From positions 1-58,947 of the forward strand of contig CAZKBT010000010.1 of NCBI GenBank assembly GCA_964551305.1: 58,947 nt of DNA, written 5' to 3'. The position numbers were made by a program, and so were the translations under genes. The notes beneath the pieces were generated by a model, which was not told the origin of the DNA, made no database searches, and saw only the letters and a program-made list of their open reading frames with translations. This stretch comes from JBAZDC01 sp041654595. Its GTDB lineage: Bacteria > Pseudomonadota > Gammaproteobacteria > Burkholderiales > Burkholderiaceae_B. Within the stretch, counting starts at the first letter, position 1, and each line of letters starts with the position of its first letter. This document shows, in pieces, positions 17,838-28,895 of the stretch.

Positions 17838-20800
17838 ATGCCAAAGCGTTTAGATATAAAAAGCATCCTCATCATCGGCGCGGGCCCCATCGTCATCGGA
17901 CAGGCCTGCGAATTCGACTACTCCGGCGCGCAAGCGTGCAAGGCGCTCAAGGAAGAGGGCTACCGTACGATCCTGGTCAACAGCAATCCCGCGACCATCA
18001 TGACCGATCCGGAAACCGCCGACGCGACCTACATCGAGCCGATAACGTGGCAGGCCGTCGAGAAAATCATCGAGCGGGAAAAACCCGATGCGCTGCTGGC
18101 CACCATGGGCGGACAGACGGCCTTGAACTGCGCGCTGGATCTCGTGCGCCACGGCGTGCTGGCCAAGCATGGCGTCGAATTGATCGGCGCCAACGAGAAA
18201 GCCATAGAAAAGGCCGAGGACCGCCAGTTGTTCAAGCAGGCCATGACCGATATCGGACTCGATTCGGCCAAGTCCGGCGTGGCCCATTCCATGGAAGAGG
18301 CCTGGGAAGTGCAGCGCCGCATTGCCGAGGATGCGAAAACGGCGGGCTTTCCGGTCGTCATCCGTCCCAGCTTCACCATGGGCGGCTCGGGCGGCGGCAT
18401 CGCCTACAACAGCGAGGAATTCGAAAGCATCTGCCGCCGCGGCCTGGAGGCATCGCCCACCAGCGAGCTGCTGATCGAGGAGTCCCTGCTTGGCTGGAAA
18501 GAGTTCGAGATGGAAGTCGTGCGCGATGCCGCCGACAATTGCATCATCATCTGCTCCATCGAAAACCTGGATCCGATGGGCGTGCATACGGGGGATTCGA
18601 TCACGGTGGCGCCGGCCCAGACATTGACGGACAAGGAATACCAGTTGATGCGCAATGCCTCCATCGCGGTGCTGCGCGAGATCGGCGTGGAAACGGGCGG
18701 GTCGAACGTGCAGTTCGCCATTAATCCGAAGGACGGCCGCATGATCGTCATCGAGATGAATCCGCGTGTTTCGCGCTCCTCGGCGCTGGCCTCGAAGGCC
18801 ACCGGCTTTCCGATCGCGAAAGTCGCGGCCCGGCTGGCCGTCGGCTACACCTTGGACGAACTGAAAAACGACATCACCGGCGGCGCCACGCCCGCCTCGT
18901 TCGAGCCCACCATCGATTACGTGGTCACCAAGATTCCCCGCTTCGCCTTCGAGAAATTCCCCCAGGCCGACTCCCGCTTGACGACCCAGATGAAATCCGT
19001 GGGCGAGGTCATGGCGATCGGCCGGACGTTCCAGGAGTCTTTCCAGAAAGCCTTGCGCGGCCTGGAGGTCGGCGTGGACGGTTTGAACCAGAAGACGACG
19101 GATCGCGAGAAGCTCCAGATCGAGCTGGGCGAGCCCGGCCCCGAGCGCATCTGGTACGTGGGCGACGCCTTCGCTCAGGGCTTCAGCCTGGAAGAGGTGC
19201 ATATCCTGACCAGCATCGATCCCTGGTTTCTCGCCCAGATCAAGGAGATCGTGGACATCGAGCTGGCCCTCGAGCAGAAGACCCTGGGCGATCTCGACGT
19301 CGATACCTTGTGGCAGCTCAAGCGCCGCGGCTTCTCCGACCGCCGCCTGGCCTTCCTGCTCGACACATCAGAAACCGAGGTGCGCAAGCTGCGCCATCAG
19401 CTGAACGTGCGTCCGGTCTACAAGCGCGTCGACACCTGCGCGGCGGAGTTCGCGACGCGCACGGCGTACATGTACTCGACCTATGAAGAGGAGTGCGAAG
19501 CCGAGCCGACCGGCAACAAGAAAATCATCGTTCTCGGCGGCGGGCCCAACCGGATCGGCCAGGGCATCGAGTTCGATTATTGCTGCGTGCACGCCGCGTT
19601 GGCCTTGCGCGAAGACGGCTACGAAACCATCATGATCAATTGCAATCCGGAGACGGTGTCCACCGATTACGATACGTCGGATCGCCTGTACTTCGAGCCG
19701 CTCACGCTGGAAGACGTGCTGGAGATCGTCCACAAGGAAAATCCCGCCGGCATGATCGTGCAGTACGGCGGCCAGACGCCGTTGAAGCTGGCGCGCGCGC
19801 TGGAAGCGAACGGCGTACCCATCATCGGCACCAGTCCCGAATCGATCGACGTGGCCGAGGACCGCGAGCGCTTCCAGAAGCTGCTGGCCAAGCTGGGCTT
19901 GCGCCAGCCGCCCAACCGCACGGCCCGCACCGAGGGCGAGGCGCTGGCGCTGGCGGCGGAAATCGGCTATCCGCTGGTCGTGCGCCCCAGCTACGTTCTG
20001 GGCGGACGGGCCATGGAGATCGTGCACGAGCAGCAGGACCTGGAGCGCTACATGCGCGAAGCGGTCAAGGTCAGCAACGATTCGCCGGTCCTGCTGGATC
20101 ACTTCCTGAACAATGCGACGGAAGTGGACGTCGACTGCCTGTCGGACGGCGAAACCGTATTCATCGGCGGTGTCATGGAGCACATCGAGCAGGCCGGGGT
20201 GCACTCGGGCGATTCCGCGTGCAGCCTGCCGCCGTATTCGCTGTCCGCCGGCGTCATTGCCGAAATCAAGCGTCAGACCGGCTTGATGGCGCGCGCGCTG
20301 AACGTCAAGGGCTTGATGAACGTGCAGTTCGCCATCCAGGACGGCGACGTATACGTGCTGGAAGTCAATCCGCGCGCCTCGCGCACCGTTCCGTACGTCT
20401 CCAAGGCCACCGGTCTGCAGCTCGCCAAGATCGCGGCGCGCGCCATGGCGGGAAATACGCTGGCTGGGCAGGGCATTGCCAAGGAAGTCGTGCCCCGCTA
20501 TTACTCCGTGAAGGAGGCCGTCTTTCCTTTCGTGAAGTTTCCGGGTGTCGACACCATACTGGGCCCCGAAATGAAGTCCACCGGCGAAGTGATGGGCGTC
20601 GGCGAAAGCTTCGGAGAGGCCTTCGTCAAGTCTCAATTGGCGGCGGGCGTGGCCTTGCCCGAATCCGGCACCGCATTCATCAGCGTCAAGGCGCAGGACA
20701 AGCCGCGCGCGGTGGAAGTGGCCCGCGGGCTGATCGCGCTGGGCTTCAAGATCGTCGCCACGCGCGGCACGGCGGCCGCCATCGAGGCGGCGGGGCTGGA

Positions 20801-21077
20801 GGTCCAGGTCGTCAACAAGGTCACCGAAGGGCGCCCCCACATCGTCGACATGATCAAAAACGGCGAGATCGCCATGGTCATCAACACGGTCGAAGAACGC
20901 CGCAACGCCATTGCCGATTCCCGTATGATACGCACGCACGCCCTGGCGTCGCGGGTGACGTTCTTCACGACGATCGCCGGCGCTCGCGCGGCGGTCGAAG
21001 GCTTGCAGTACCTGCGCGAAGGCGGCGGCCTGAAGGTCTATTCCTTGCAAGACCTCCACGCCCAGCTGGTCGCATGA
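17838..21077 (+). CDS. carB: Carbamoyl-phosphate synthase large subunit
   Basis: This 1079-residue protein has the duplicated architecture of CarB. The first ATP-grasp half starts MPKRLDIKSILIIGAGPIVI and contains RPSFTMGGSGGG. The oligomerisation domain is in the middle. The second half starts IIVLGGGPNRIGQGIEFDYCC and contains RPSYVLGGRAMEIV. An MGS-like allosteric domain lies at the end (VALPESGTAFISVKAQDK onward). It makes carbamoyl phosphate from bicarbonate, ammonia and two ATP. It forms an operon with carA, and a nucleobase permease gene follows 34 bp downstream. The 649- and 450-aa antisense frames are composition shadows. Confidence 0.98.
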   Translation: MPKRLDIKSILIIGAGPIVIGQACEFDYSGAQACKALKEEGYRTILVNSNPATIMTDPETADATYIEPITWQAVEKIIEREKPDALLATMGGQTALNCALDLVRHGVLAKHGVELIGANEKAIEKAEDRQLFKQAMTDIGLDSAKSGVAHSMEEAWEVQRRIAEDAKTAGFPVVIRPSFTMGGSGGGIAYNSEEFESICRRGLEASPTSELLIEESLLGWKEFEMEVVRDAADNCIIICSIENLDPMGVHTGDSITVAPAQTLTDKEYQLMRNASIAVLREIGVETGGSNVQFAINPKDGRMIVIEMNPRVSRSSALASKATGFPIAKVAARLAVGYTLDELKNDITGGATPASFEPTIDYVVTKIPRFAFEKFPQADSRLTTQMKSVGEVMAIGRTFQESFQKALRGLEVGVDGLNQKTTDREKLQIELGEPGPERIWYVGDAFAQGFSLEEVHILTSIDPWFLAQIKEIVDIELALEQKTLGDLDVDTLWQLKRRGFSDRRLAFLLDTSETEVRKLRHQLNVRPVYKRVDTCAAEFATRTAYMYSTYEEECEAEPTGNKKIIVLGGGPNRIGQGIEFDYCCVHAALALREDGYETIMINCNPETVSTDYDTSDRLYFEPLTLEDVLEIVHKENPAGMIVQYGGQTPLKLARALEANGVPIIGTSPESIDVAEDRERFQKLLAKLGLRQPPNRTARTEGEALALAAEIGYPLVVRPSYVLGGRAMEIVHEQQDLERYMREAVKVSNDSPVLLDHFLNNATEVDVDCLSDGETVFIGGVMEHIEQAGVHSGDSACSLPPYSLSAGVIAEIKRQTGLMARALNVKGLMNVQFAIQDGDVYVLEVNPRASRTVPYVSKATGLQLAKIAARAMAGNTLAGQGIAKEVVPRYYSVKEAVFPFVKFPGVDTILGPEMKSTGEVMGVGESFGEAFVKSQLAAGVALPESGTAFISVKAQDKPRAVEVARGLIALGFKIVATRGTAAAIEAAGLEVQVVNKVTEGRPHIVDMIKNGEIAMVINTVEERRNAIADSRMIRTHALASRVTFFTTIAGARAAVEGLQYLREGGGLKVYSLQDLHAQLVA

Positions 21078-21111
21078 TTCCCATCCAACACTGACAAGAA
21101 GGCGGTCCGGC

Positions 21112-22428
21112 ATGTCCAGTTCATTTTTCCCTAGATGGCGCAGAGTGCACGGCATGGCCGCGAACGAGGTGGTGCAGCCCGACGAGTACCTGCCTTTGCC
21201 GCAAAGCGTGGCCATGGGCGCCCAGCACGTCGTGGCCATGTTCGGATCGACCATCCTGGCGCCGCTGCTGATGGGTTTCGATCCCAACGTGGCGATCCTG
21301 ATGTCCGGGATCGGCACGCTGATCTTCTTTCTGTTCGTCGGCGGACGCGTCCCCAGCTATCTGGGATCCAGCTTTGCGTTCATCGGGGGGGTGATCGCGG
21401 TCACGGGCTATGCCGGCGCCGGCCCCAACACCAATATCGGCGTGGCGCTGGGCGCGATCATCGCGTGCGGATTCGCCTATACGGTGATCGGCGCCATCGT
21501 CTGGTGGATCAACGCTCGTTCGGGCGACGGCGCCAAATGGATAGACACCTGGATGCCGCCGGTGGTGACCGGCGCCGTCGTGGCGGTGATCGGCTTGAAT
21601 CTGGCGCCCATCGCGGCCAAGGGCGCGATGGGTTCGTCGACCTTCGATGCATTGATGGCCTTGACGACCATCGTGTGCGTGGGCGGAATAGCCGTCTATA
21701 CGCGCGGAGTCATGCAGCGCCTGCTGATCCTGGTCGGGCTCGTGTTGGCCTGCGTCATCTATGCCGTTTTCGCCAACGGATTCGGTCTGGGCATGCCCAT
21801 CCTGTTCGATGACCTGCGCAATGCGCCCTGGCTGGGATTGCCCCAGTTCCACGCGCCCGTGTTCCAGGCGCAGGCGATCAGCGTGATCGTTCCCGTGGCC
21901 GTCATTCTGGTGGCGGAAAACCTGGGGCACATCAAGGCGGTGACCGCCATGACCGGGAAGAACCTCGACGTCTACCTCGGCCGGGCTTTCGTCGGCGACG
22001 GCGTGGCCACGATGGTGTCGGGGGCGGTGGGCGGCACGGGCGTCACCACGTACGCCGAGAATATCGGCGTCATGGCGGTTACCCGCATTTACTCCACGCT
22101 GGTGTTCGTGATTGCGGCGATCATTGCCATACTGCTCGGGTTTTCCCCGAAGTTCGGCGCCGTCATCCAGATGATACCGGGGCCCGTTCTGGGCGGCATG
22201 TCCGTCGTGGTGTTCGGCTTGATCGCCATAGCCGGCGCCAGGATATGGGTAGTCAACAAGGTCGATTTCAGCGATAACCGCAATCTCATCGTCGCGGCGG
22301 TTACCTTGGTGCTGGGCGCGGGCAACTTTTCCATGCAGTTCGGCGCGTTCAAGCTCGACGGCATCGGCACGGCGACGTTCGGGGCAATCATCCTGTACGC
22401 CCTGTTGCGCAGGCGCGCCATCGTGTAA
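21112..22428 (+). CDS. NCS2-family uracil/xanthine-type permease
   Basis: This 438-residue integral membrane protein has about 12-14 hydrophobic segments. It carries UraA/RutG-like family features: QHVVAMFGSTILAPLLMGFDPNVAILMSGIG, the PSYLGSSFAFIG substrate-site segment, AENLGHIKAVTAMTG and the signature VGGTGVTTYAENIGVMAVTRIYS. Its position right behind carAB, which makes the first pyrimidine precursor, supports uracil or a related pyrimidine as substrate, but purines cannot be excluded. MAANEV at 21157 is an alternative start. A rho-independent terminator follows. Confidence 0.88.
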   Translation: MSSSFFPRWRRVHGMAANEVVQPDEYLPLPQSVAMGAQHVVAMFGSTILAPLLMGFDPNVAILMSGIGTLIFFLFVGGRVPSYLGSSFAFIGGVIAVTGYAGAGPNTNIGVALGAIIACGFAYTVIGAIVWWINARSGDGAKWIDTWMPPVVTGAVVAVIGLNLAPIAAKGAMGSSTFDALMALTTIVCVGGIAVYTRGVMQRLLILVGLVLACVIYAVFANGFGLGMPILFDDLRNAPWLGLPQFHAPVFQAQAISVIVPVAVILVAENLGHIKAVTAMTGKNLDVYLGRAFVGDGVATMVSGAVGGTGVTTYAENIGVMAVTRIYSTLVFVIAAIIAILLGFSPKFGAVIQMIPGPVLGGMSVVVFGLIAIAGARIWVVNKVDFSDNRNLIVAAVTLVLGAGNFSMQFGAFKLDGIGTATFGAIILYALLRRRAIV

Positions 22429-22488
22429 ATCGGTCTCAGGGCCGTCGCCGCTTGCAATTTTCCCGTTCTTTGCCGACAATAGACCCGT

Positions 22489-22521
22489 ATCCCCGGTTTG
22501 GTGTGACCGGGGATTTGTTTT
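22489..22521 (+). terminator. Rho-independent terminator after the nucleobase permease
   Basis: A perfect 9-bp stem (ATCCCCGGT, 22489-22497, with ACCGGGGAT, 22506-22514) and an 8-nt loop are followed by TTGTTTT. It ends the carAB-permease transcription unit 61 bp after the permease stop. Confidence 0.8.
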
Positions 22522-22654
22522 GAGCTGTCGCCTGCTGGGTAAATCCAGAAAAAATCAGCCAGGCCGGGCTTCGGTTCTTCGCTGCGCAAAGGGTCGTCCT
22601 GTCAACTGACAGGGTGGCTGCCGCACGCGCTGCGTTTATTTTGTGTGTTCGATA

Positions 22655-22682
22655 GGCGCTCCTTCAAGGGGAGCGTCTTTTT
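22655..22682 (+). terminator. Terminator-like hairpin in the greA leader (possible attenuator)
   Basis: GGCGCTCC (22655-22662) pairs with GGAGCGTC (22670-22677, one G-U pair) around a 7-nt loop, followed immediately by TTTTT. This is intrinsic-terminator structure, yet it lies only 20 bp before the greA start and more than 130 bp beyond the permease's own terminator. It may therefore be a leader attenuator. Confidence 0.7.
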
Positions 22683-22701
22683 ACTTTTATTCAGGAATAT
22701 T

Positions 22702-23178
22702 ATGTCTGCGATCCCGTTGACTGTACGCGGCGCCGAGCGCTTAAAGGCAGAATTGCATCGTTTGAAGACCGTCGATCGCCCCGATGTGATCAACGCCATT
22801 TCGGAAGCGCGCGCTCAGGGCGACTTGTCGGAGAATGCGGAATACGACGCCGCGCGCGAGCGCCAGGCGTTCATCGAAGGCCGCATCCAGGAGCTGGAAG
22901 GTACGCTGTCCAATGCGCAGGTCATCGATCCGGCGAGCCTGGACGTCGACGGCAGGGCCGTATTCGGCGCGACAGTGGAAATCGAAGAACTTGAGTCGGG
23001 CAACCGGCTCAAGTACCAGATCGTCGGCGATCTGGAGGCGGACATCCGCCAGAATCTGATCTCCATATCCAGCCCGGTGGCGCGCGCCTTGATCGGCAAG
23101 AGCGAAGGCGACGTCGTGGAAGTCCAGGCTCCCGCCGGCGTGCGCGAATACGAAGTGCTCAAGGTCAGCTACGAGTAA
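22702..23178 (+). CDS. greA: Transcription elongation factor GreA
   Basis: The 158-residue product starts at ATG 22702 (MSAIPLTVRGAERLKAEL), downstream of TCAGGAA. The frame extends further upstream, but only through the leader hairpin. The N-terminal coiled coil carries the acidic tip DLSENAEYDAARERQAFIEGRI, which reaches into the RNA polymerase secondary channel to stimulate cleavage of backtracked RNA. The C-terminal FKBP-like domain includes SPVARALIGKSEGDVVEVQAPAGVREYEV. Length and motifs are canonical. A double hairpin and a bidirectional terminator follow. Confidence 0.97.
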   Translation: MSAIPLTVRGAERLKAELHRLKTVDRPDVINAISEARAQGDLSENAEYDAARERQAFIEGRIQELEGTLSNAQVIDPASLDVDGRAVFGATVEIEELESGNRLKYQIVGDLEADIRQNLISISSPVARALIGKSEGDVVEVQAPAGVREYEVLKVSYE

Positions 23179-23211
23179 TCGATTTTACGTTTTGCAATAA
23201 AATCCGCTGAA

Positions 23212-23270
23212 AACGCCTTTTTGAGGCGTTCAAATTGAAAAGGCCCAACCGAATGAGAGTTGGGCTTTAT
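23212..23270. terminator. Bidirectional terminator between greA and yhbY
   Basis: Two hairpins lie in tandem. AACGCCT and AGGCGTT (23212-23218 and 23224-23230, loop TTTTG) form the first. GCCCAAC and GTTGGGC (23243-23249 and 23259-23265) form the second, extendable by AAG/TTT at the base and followed by TTTATAATTT. Read on the minus strand, the second hairpin is followed by CCTTTTCAATTT, so it can also end the convergent yhbY transcript. Confidence 0.8.
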
Positions 23271-23318
23271 AATTTCGCGCCTGGCGCGGATTCGGCCGAA
23301 GCGAGCTTCAGCCTGTAT

Positions 23319-23885
23319 TCAGCGTTTTCCAGCCCCGAGGACGCGGCGCGAGCCGGCGCGCAGCGATAAGGCGCTGCGGCCCGTGCGCCGCGGGATGCCG
23401 ATGGCGGGCCGGGCGGCGGCGCCGGCCAGGCGGCGCTCACGCGGCGCCGCCGATTCGTTGCGCGCCGCCAGTGATGCCTGGCGTTTTTGTTTTTCCGTGC
23501 GCCGAGTCAGCGTCACGCCCTGGGCAGCCTGTTTCTTGGGCGTGTGGGGCTCGGACGGCTTGCGCACGGCGCGGGTGGTTTCGGCTTTTTCGGATTTCGC
23601 GACGGCGCCGGCATCGGGGCGATAGAGGATGAGCATCTTGCCCAGATGATGGATGGGGGCGCACGACAGTGCGTCGCATATCGATTCCAGCATCTGTACG
23701 CGTGCCTGGCGATCGTCGCCGGCGACGCGTACCTTGATGAGCTGATGGGCCTTGAGGTTCAGGTCTATCTCTTTGAGGACCGCGTCGGACAGGCCCTTGT
23801 CGCCGATAAGGACGACGGGGCGTAAAGAGTGGGCGGCGGCGCGCAGGGCGCTGCGCTCTTGTGATGTTATGTCGAGTTTTGGCAT
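23319..23885 (-). CDS. yhbY: YhbY family ribosome-associated RNA-binding protein, long form
   Basis: Residues 1-95 form a CRS1-YhbY (CRM) domain, IF3C-like in fold. The GxxG-type loop is represented by IGDKGLSDAVLKEID, followed by HQLIKVRVAGDDR. The family associates with pre-50S particles. The protein is 188 residues, whereas E. coli YhbY is about 97. The extra C-terminal 90 residues are rich in Arg, Ala and Lys (TRRTEKQKRQASLAARNES and onward) and look disordered and RNA-binding. It diverges from rlmE, with only 17 bp between the start codons. Confidence 0.9.
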   Translation of the reverse strand: MPKLDITSQERSALRAAAHSLRPVVLIGDKGLSDAVLKEIDLNLKAHQLIKVRVAGDDRQARVQMLESICDALSCAPIHHLGKMLILYRPDAGAVAKSEKAETTRAVRKPSEPHTPKKQAAQGVTLTRRTEKQKRQASLAARNESAAPRERRLAGAAARPAIGIPRRTGRSALSLRAGSRRVLGAGKR

Positions 23886-23902
23886 AAATAGATTGTACGG
23901 TA

Positions 23903-24538
23903 ATGGCCAAAAAAAAATTCTCCAAAGACTGGATCATGCGGCACATAAATGATCCCTACGTCAAAATGGCGCAACAAAAGGGCTATCGGGCCCGCGCGGC
24001 TTTCAAATTGGCCGAAATACTGGACACCGAAAAACTCCTTCGGCCCGGCGACGTCGTGGTGGATCTTGGGGCTGCGCCGGGCAGCTGGTCGCAAATCGCG
24101 CGCGAGCGCCTGGCGGGCGCGGAAGGCAGAATCCAGGGCCGGATCGTGGCGCTGGACATGCTGCCGATGGAGCCCATCGACGGCGTCGAGTTCATTCAGG
24201 GTGATTTTCGGGAAGACGAGGTACTCGAAAAGTTGCAAAAAACCCTGGCCGGACAGCGCGTGGACCTTGTTATTTCCGACATGGCTCCCAATTTATCCGG
24301 TGTGAGTTCGGCCGATTCAGCTAGAATTCAGCATGTATGCGATTTGGCGCTGGATTTTTCCGTTCATCACCTGAAGGACAACGGTGCGTTGATCGTCAAG
24401 GCCTTTCACGGCAGCGGTTTTTCGCAGATCGTGGAATCGTTCAAGCAGCGGTTCCGGCGCGTCGTCGAGCGCAAGCCCAAGGCGTCCCGCGACAAGTCGT
24501 CGGAAACGTTCCTGGTGGCGCGCGATTTGAAGCGGTGA
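23903..24538 (+). CDS. rlmE: 23S rRNA (uridine-2552 2'-O) methyltransferase RlmE (FtsJ/RrmJ)
   Basis: This 211-residue enzyme starts MAKKKFSKDWIMRHINDPYV. The SAM-binding motif I is VVDLGAAPGSWSQIA, the catalytic aspartate is in VISDMAPNLSGV, and the catalytic lysine is in GALIVKAFHGSGF. The C-terminal KPKASRDKSSETFLVARDLK completes the K-D-K-E tetrad. It methylates U2552 in the A-loop of the 50S subunit. ftsH lies downstream, as in most proteobacteria, after a 166-bp gap with its own candidate promoter (TAGAAT at 24625-24630). Confidence 0.97.
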   Translation: MAKKKFSKDWIMRHINDPYVKMAQQKGYRARAAFKLAEILDTEKLLRPGDVVVDLGAAPGSWSQIARERLAGAEGRIQGRIVALDMLPMEPIDGVEFIQGDFREDEVLEKLQKTLAGQRVDLVISDMAPNLSGVSSADSARIQHVCDLALDFSVHHLKDNGALIVKAFHGSGFSQIVESFKQRFRRVVERKPKASRDKSSETFLVARDLKR

Positions 24539-24704
24539 TCCACCGCCTCGCATCGTGGCGCGGGCGGCTCGCGCCGCGTCGCGCATCTAGGGGTTTTTAC
24601 AAACAAGGACGCTTTCTATCGGGTAGAATGGGTCTATTACATGCTTGTTTCGCCACGGTTGGCCGGGGCGGGGGCAAGTCGGCGCTTTACGCAGGAGGTT
24701 GGCT

Positions 24705-26606
<1,902 letters not shown>

Positions 26607-26630
26607 GGTTTCCGCGACCGTTTCCGTCAC

Positions 26631-27470
26631 ATGAACTCTACTTTGCTATGTGGGCGCTTCGAGCTGTCGCTTGAGCGCCCATTGGTTATGGGTATCGTCA
26701 ACGTCACCCCCGACTCGTTTTCCGACGGCAGCCGCTATTTCGACGCCCGGGCCGCGATCGACCATGCCCGCTGCCTGGTGGAGCAGGGCGCCGACATTCT
26801 CGACGTCGGGGGCGAATCCACCCGGCCGGGCGCCGAGCCGATCAGCGCCCGCGACGAGCTTGCGCGCGTCCTGCCCGTGATCGATGGGTTGCGCGATTGC
26901 GGCGTGCCCGTTTCCGTGGATACCTTCAAGCCGGAAGTCATGCGCGAGGCGCTGGCCGCCGGAGTGGACATGATCAATGACGTCTACGGGTTTCGCCGGG
27001 AGGGCGCGGTCCAGGCCGTGGCGGCGTTTCGCTGCGCGGTATGCGTCATGCACATGCAAGGCGAGCCAAAGACCATGCAGCTTTCGCCTTCGTACCGCGA
27101 CGTGGCGGCCGAAGTCGGCCAGTTCCTGCGTGAGCGGGCGGCGCTGCTGGAGCGGGCCGGCGTGCAAAGAGAGCGGATCGTACTGGATCCTGGTTTTGGA
27201 TTCGGAAAGACGGTCGCGCAAAATTATGAAATCTTGCGGCATTGGACCGGCATGGGTTTGGATGCGTATCCCGGCCTGCTTGGCGTGTCGCGCAAATCGA
27301 TGATAGGCAGCGTGACCGGAAGGCCGGTCTCGGACAGGCTGGCGGGCAGCCTGAGCGCCGTTTTGGCCGGAATCGCCCGTGGCGCCAAGATCGTGCGGGT
27401 GCACGACGTGGCGCAGACGGTCGACGCCTTGAAGGTCTGGCAGGCTGTCGAATTTGGAGTGAGTGAATGA
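26631..27470 (+). CDS. folP: Dihydropteroate synthase
   Basis: This 279-residue TIM-barrel enzyme condenses p-aminobenzoate with 6-hydroxymethyl-7,8-dihydropterin diphosphate in folate synthesis. It carries MGIVNVTPDSFSDGS, the DVGGESTRPGAEPI loop, VSVDTFKPEV, MINDVYG, the ILDPGFGFGKT-type stretch (here VLDPGFGFGKTVAQNYEIL) and VSRKSMIG. It lies 24 bp after ftsH, and its stop overlaps the glmM start (ATGA), so folP and glmM are coupled. Confidence 0.97.
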   Translation: MNSTLLCGRFELSLERPLVMGIVNVTPDSFSDGSRYFDARAAIDHARCLVEQGADILDVGGESTRPGAEPISARDELARVLPVIDGLRDCGVPVSVDTFKPEVMREALAAGVDMINDVYGFRREGAVQAVAAFRCAVCVMHMQGEPKTMQLSPSYRDVAAEVGQFLRERAALLERAGVQRERIVLDPGFGFGKTVAQNYEILRHWTGMGLDAYPGLLGVSRKSMIGSVTGRPVSDRLAGSLSAVLAGIARGAKIVRVHDVAQTVDALKVWQAVEFGVSE

Positions 27471-28813
27471 CAGAACGGAAATATTTCGGCACGGACGGCG
27501 TGCGCGGCGAAGTCGGCGGTCCGGCCATCAATGCGGAATTTGCCTTGCGCTTGGGCTATGCGGCGGGGCGGGTCCTGACGCGTGCGCACGTCGGCAGCAA
27601 CCGTCCGCGCGTGGTGATCGGCAAGGACACGCGTATTTCCGGCTATATGCTGGAATCGGCCCTGGAGGCGGGGCTTTCCTCGGCGGGCGTGGACGTGTTG
27701 CTGGCGGGGCCGGTGCCGACTCCCGCGGTGGCGTACTTGACGCGCGCGCTGCGCCTGGCCGCGGGCATCGTCATCAGCGCTTCCCATAATCCCTATCAGG
27801 ATAACGGCATCAAGTTCTTTTCGGCGCAGGGAATGAAACTGCCCGATGAGCTCGAGCTCGAGATCGAAGCCGAGATCGATGCGCCGTTGGGCTGTGTCGG
27901 CTCCAGCCAGCTGGGCCGCGCGCGCCGGATCGAGGATGCGGCGGGACGGTACATCGAGTTCTGCAAAAGCACGTTTCCGAACGAGCTGGATCTGGAGGGC
28001 CTGAAAATCGTGGTCGACGCCGCCCACGGCGCCGCCTACCATATCGCGCCGCACGTCCTGAGCGAACTGGGAGCCGGCGTCGTTTCCGTCGGCTGCCAGC
28101 CCGACGGATTCAACATCAACGACGGCGTCGGCGCCATGCATCCGGAGAATCTGGCGGCCCAGGTCAAGCAGCATGGCGCGCAGATCGGCATCGCGCTGGA
28201 CGGCGACGCGGACCGCCTGCAGATGGTGGACGGCGAGGGCCGGATCTATAACGGCGACGAACTGCTGTACGCCATCGTGCGTGAGCGCATGGGCCGCGAA
28301 AAGGTCCAAGGCGTAGTGGGCACCTTGATGACCAATTTCGGCTTCGAGAAGCAGATGAAGGCCCTGGGTGTGGGCTTCGACCGTGCCAAGGTCGGGGACC
28401 GCTATGTGCTGGAGCGCATGCTGGAGCGCGGCTGGCTGTTCGGCGGCGAAAGCTCGGGCCATCTATTGTGCCTGGATTGTCACACGACGGGCGACGGGAT
28501 CATCGCGGCCTTGCAGGTCTTGATGGCCATGCGCCGCGACGGACGGACGCTGGCCGAGCTGGTCGGCGATCTGAAAATGTATCCTCAGAAGATGGTCAAC
28601 GTGCCCTTGGTGCCGGGGATGGATTGGAAGTCGCATGCGGGCCTGAAAGCCGCGCAGAAGCAGGTCGAAGCGATGCTGGGCGAACGCGGCCGGGTCCTGA
28701 TACGCGCGTCGGGCACCGAGCCCAAGCTGCGCCTGATGGTCGAGGCCGAAGACGCCGGCCTGGCCGACGAGGGCGTGGCGCAATTGCTTGCAGTGGATTT
28801 AAGCACGATGTAA
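27467..28813 (+). CDS. glmM: Phosphoglucosamine mutase
   Basis: This 448-residue enzyme interconverts glucosamine-6-phosphate and glucosamine-1-phosphate on the way to UDP-GlcNAc. The phosphoserine loop is VISASHNPYQDNGIKFF, the magnesium loop is LDGDADRLQMVD, the sugar-binding loop is GGESSGHL and the phosphate-binding loop is RASGTEPKLRLMVE. The order is FtsH-FolP-GlmM, the conserved proteobacterial arrangement. The ATG overlaps the folP stop. Confidence 0.97.
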   Translation: MTERKYFGTDGVRGEVGGPAINAEFALRLGYAAGRVLTRAHVGSNRPRVVIGKDTRISGYMLESALEAGLSSAGVDVLLAGPVPTPAVAYLTRALRLAAGIVISASHNPYQDNGIKFFSAQGMKLPDELELEIEAEIDAPLGCVGSSQLGRARRIEDAAGRYIEFCKSTFPNELDLEGLKIVVDAAHGAAYHIAPHVLSELGAGVVSVGCQPDGFNINDGVGAMHPENLAAQVKQHGAQIGIALDGDADRLQMVDGEGRIYNGDELLYAIVRERMGREKVQGVVGTLMTNFGFEKQMKALGVGFDRAKVGDRYVLERMLERGWLFGGESSGHLLCLDCHTTGDGIIAALQVLMAMRRDGRTLAELVGDLKMYPQKMVNVPLVPGMDWKSHAGLKAAQKQVEAMLGERGRVLIRASGTEPKLRLMVEAEDAGLADEGVAQLLAVDLSTM

Positions 28814-28895
28814 CGTGACATACGGTGTAACGCGATGTTCAAATACCTGAAACATTCGCCAGGCACAATGAGCGCATGCTCATGGAGTCGCACTT

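Noticed and set aside
19368..21317. 649-residue antisense frame opposite carB
   Set aside because: Shadow of carB in GC-rich DNA; low-complexity residue usage and no motifs.
28809..28832. Repeated TGTAACG upstream of the OlsB-type gene as a possible Pho box
   Set aside because: The repeats are 17 bp apart rather than 11, and neither strand gives two acceptable CTGTCAT half-sites in register.
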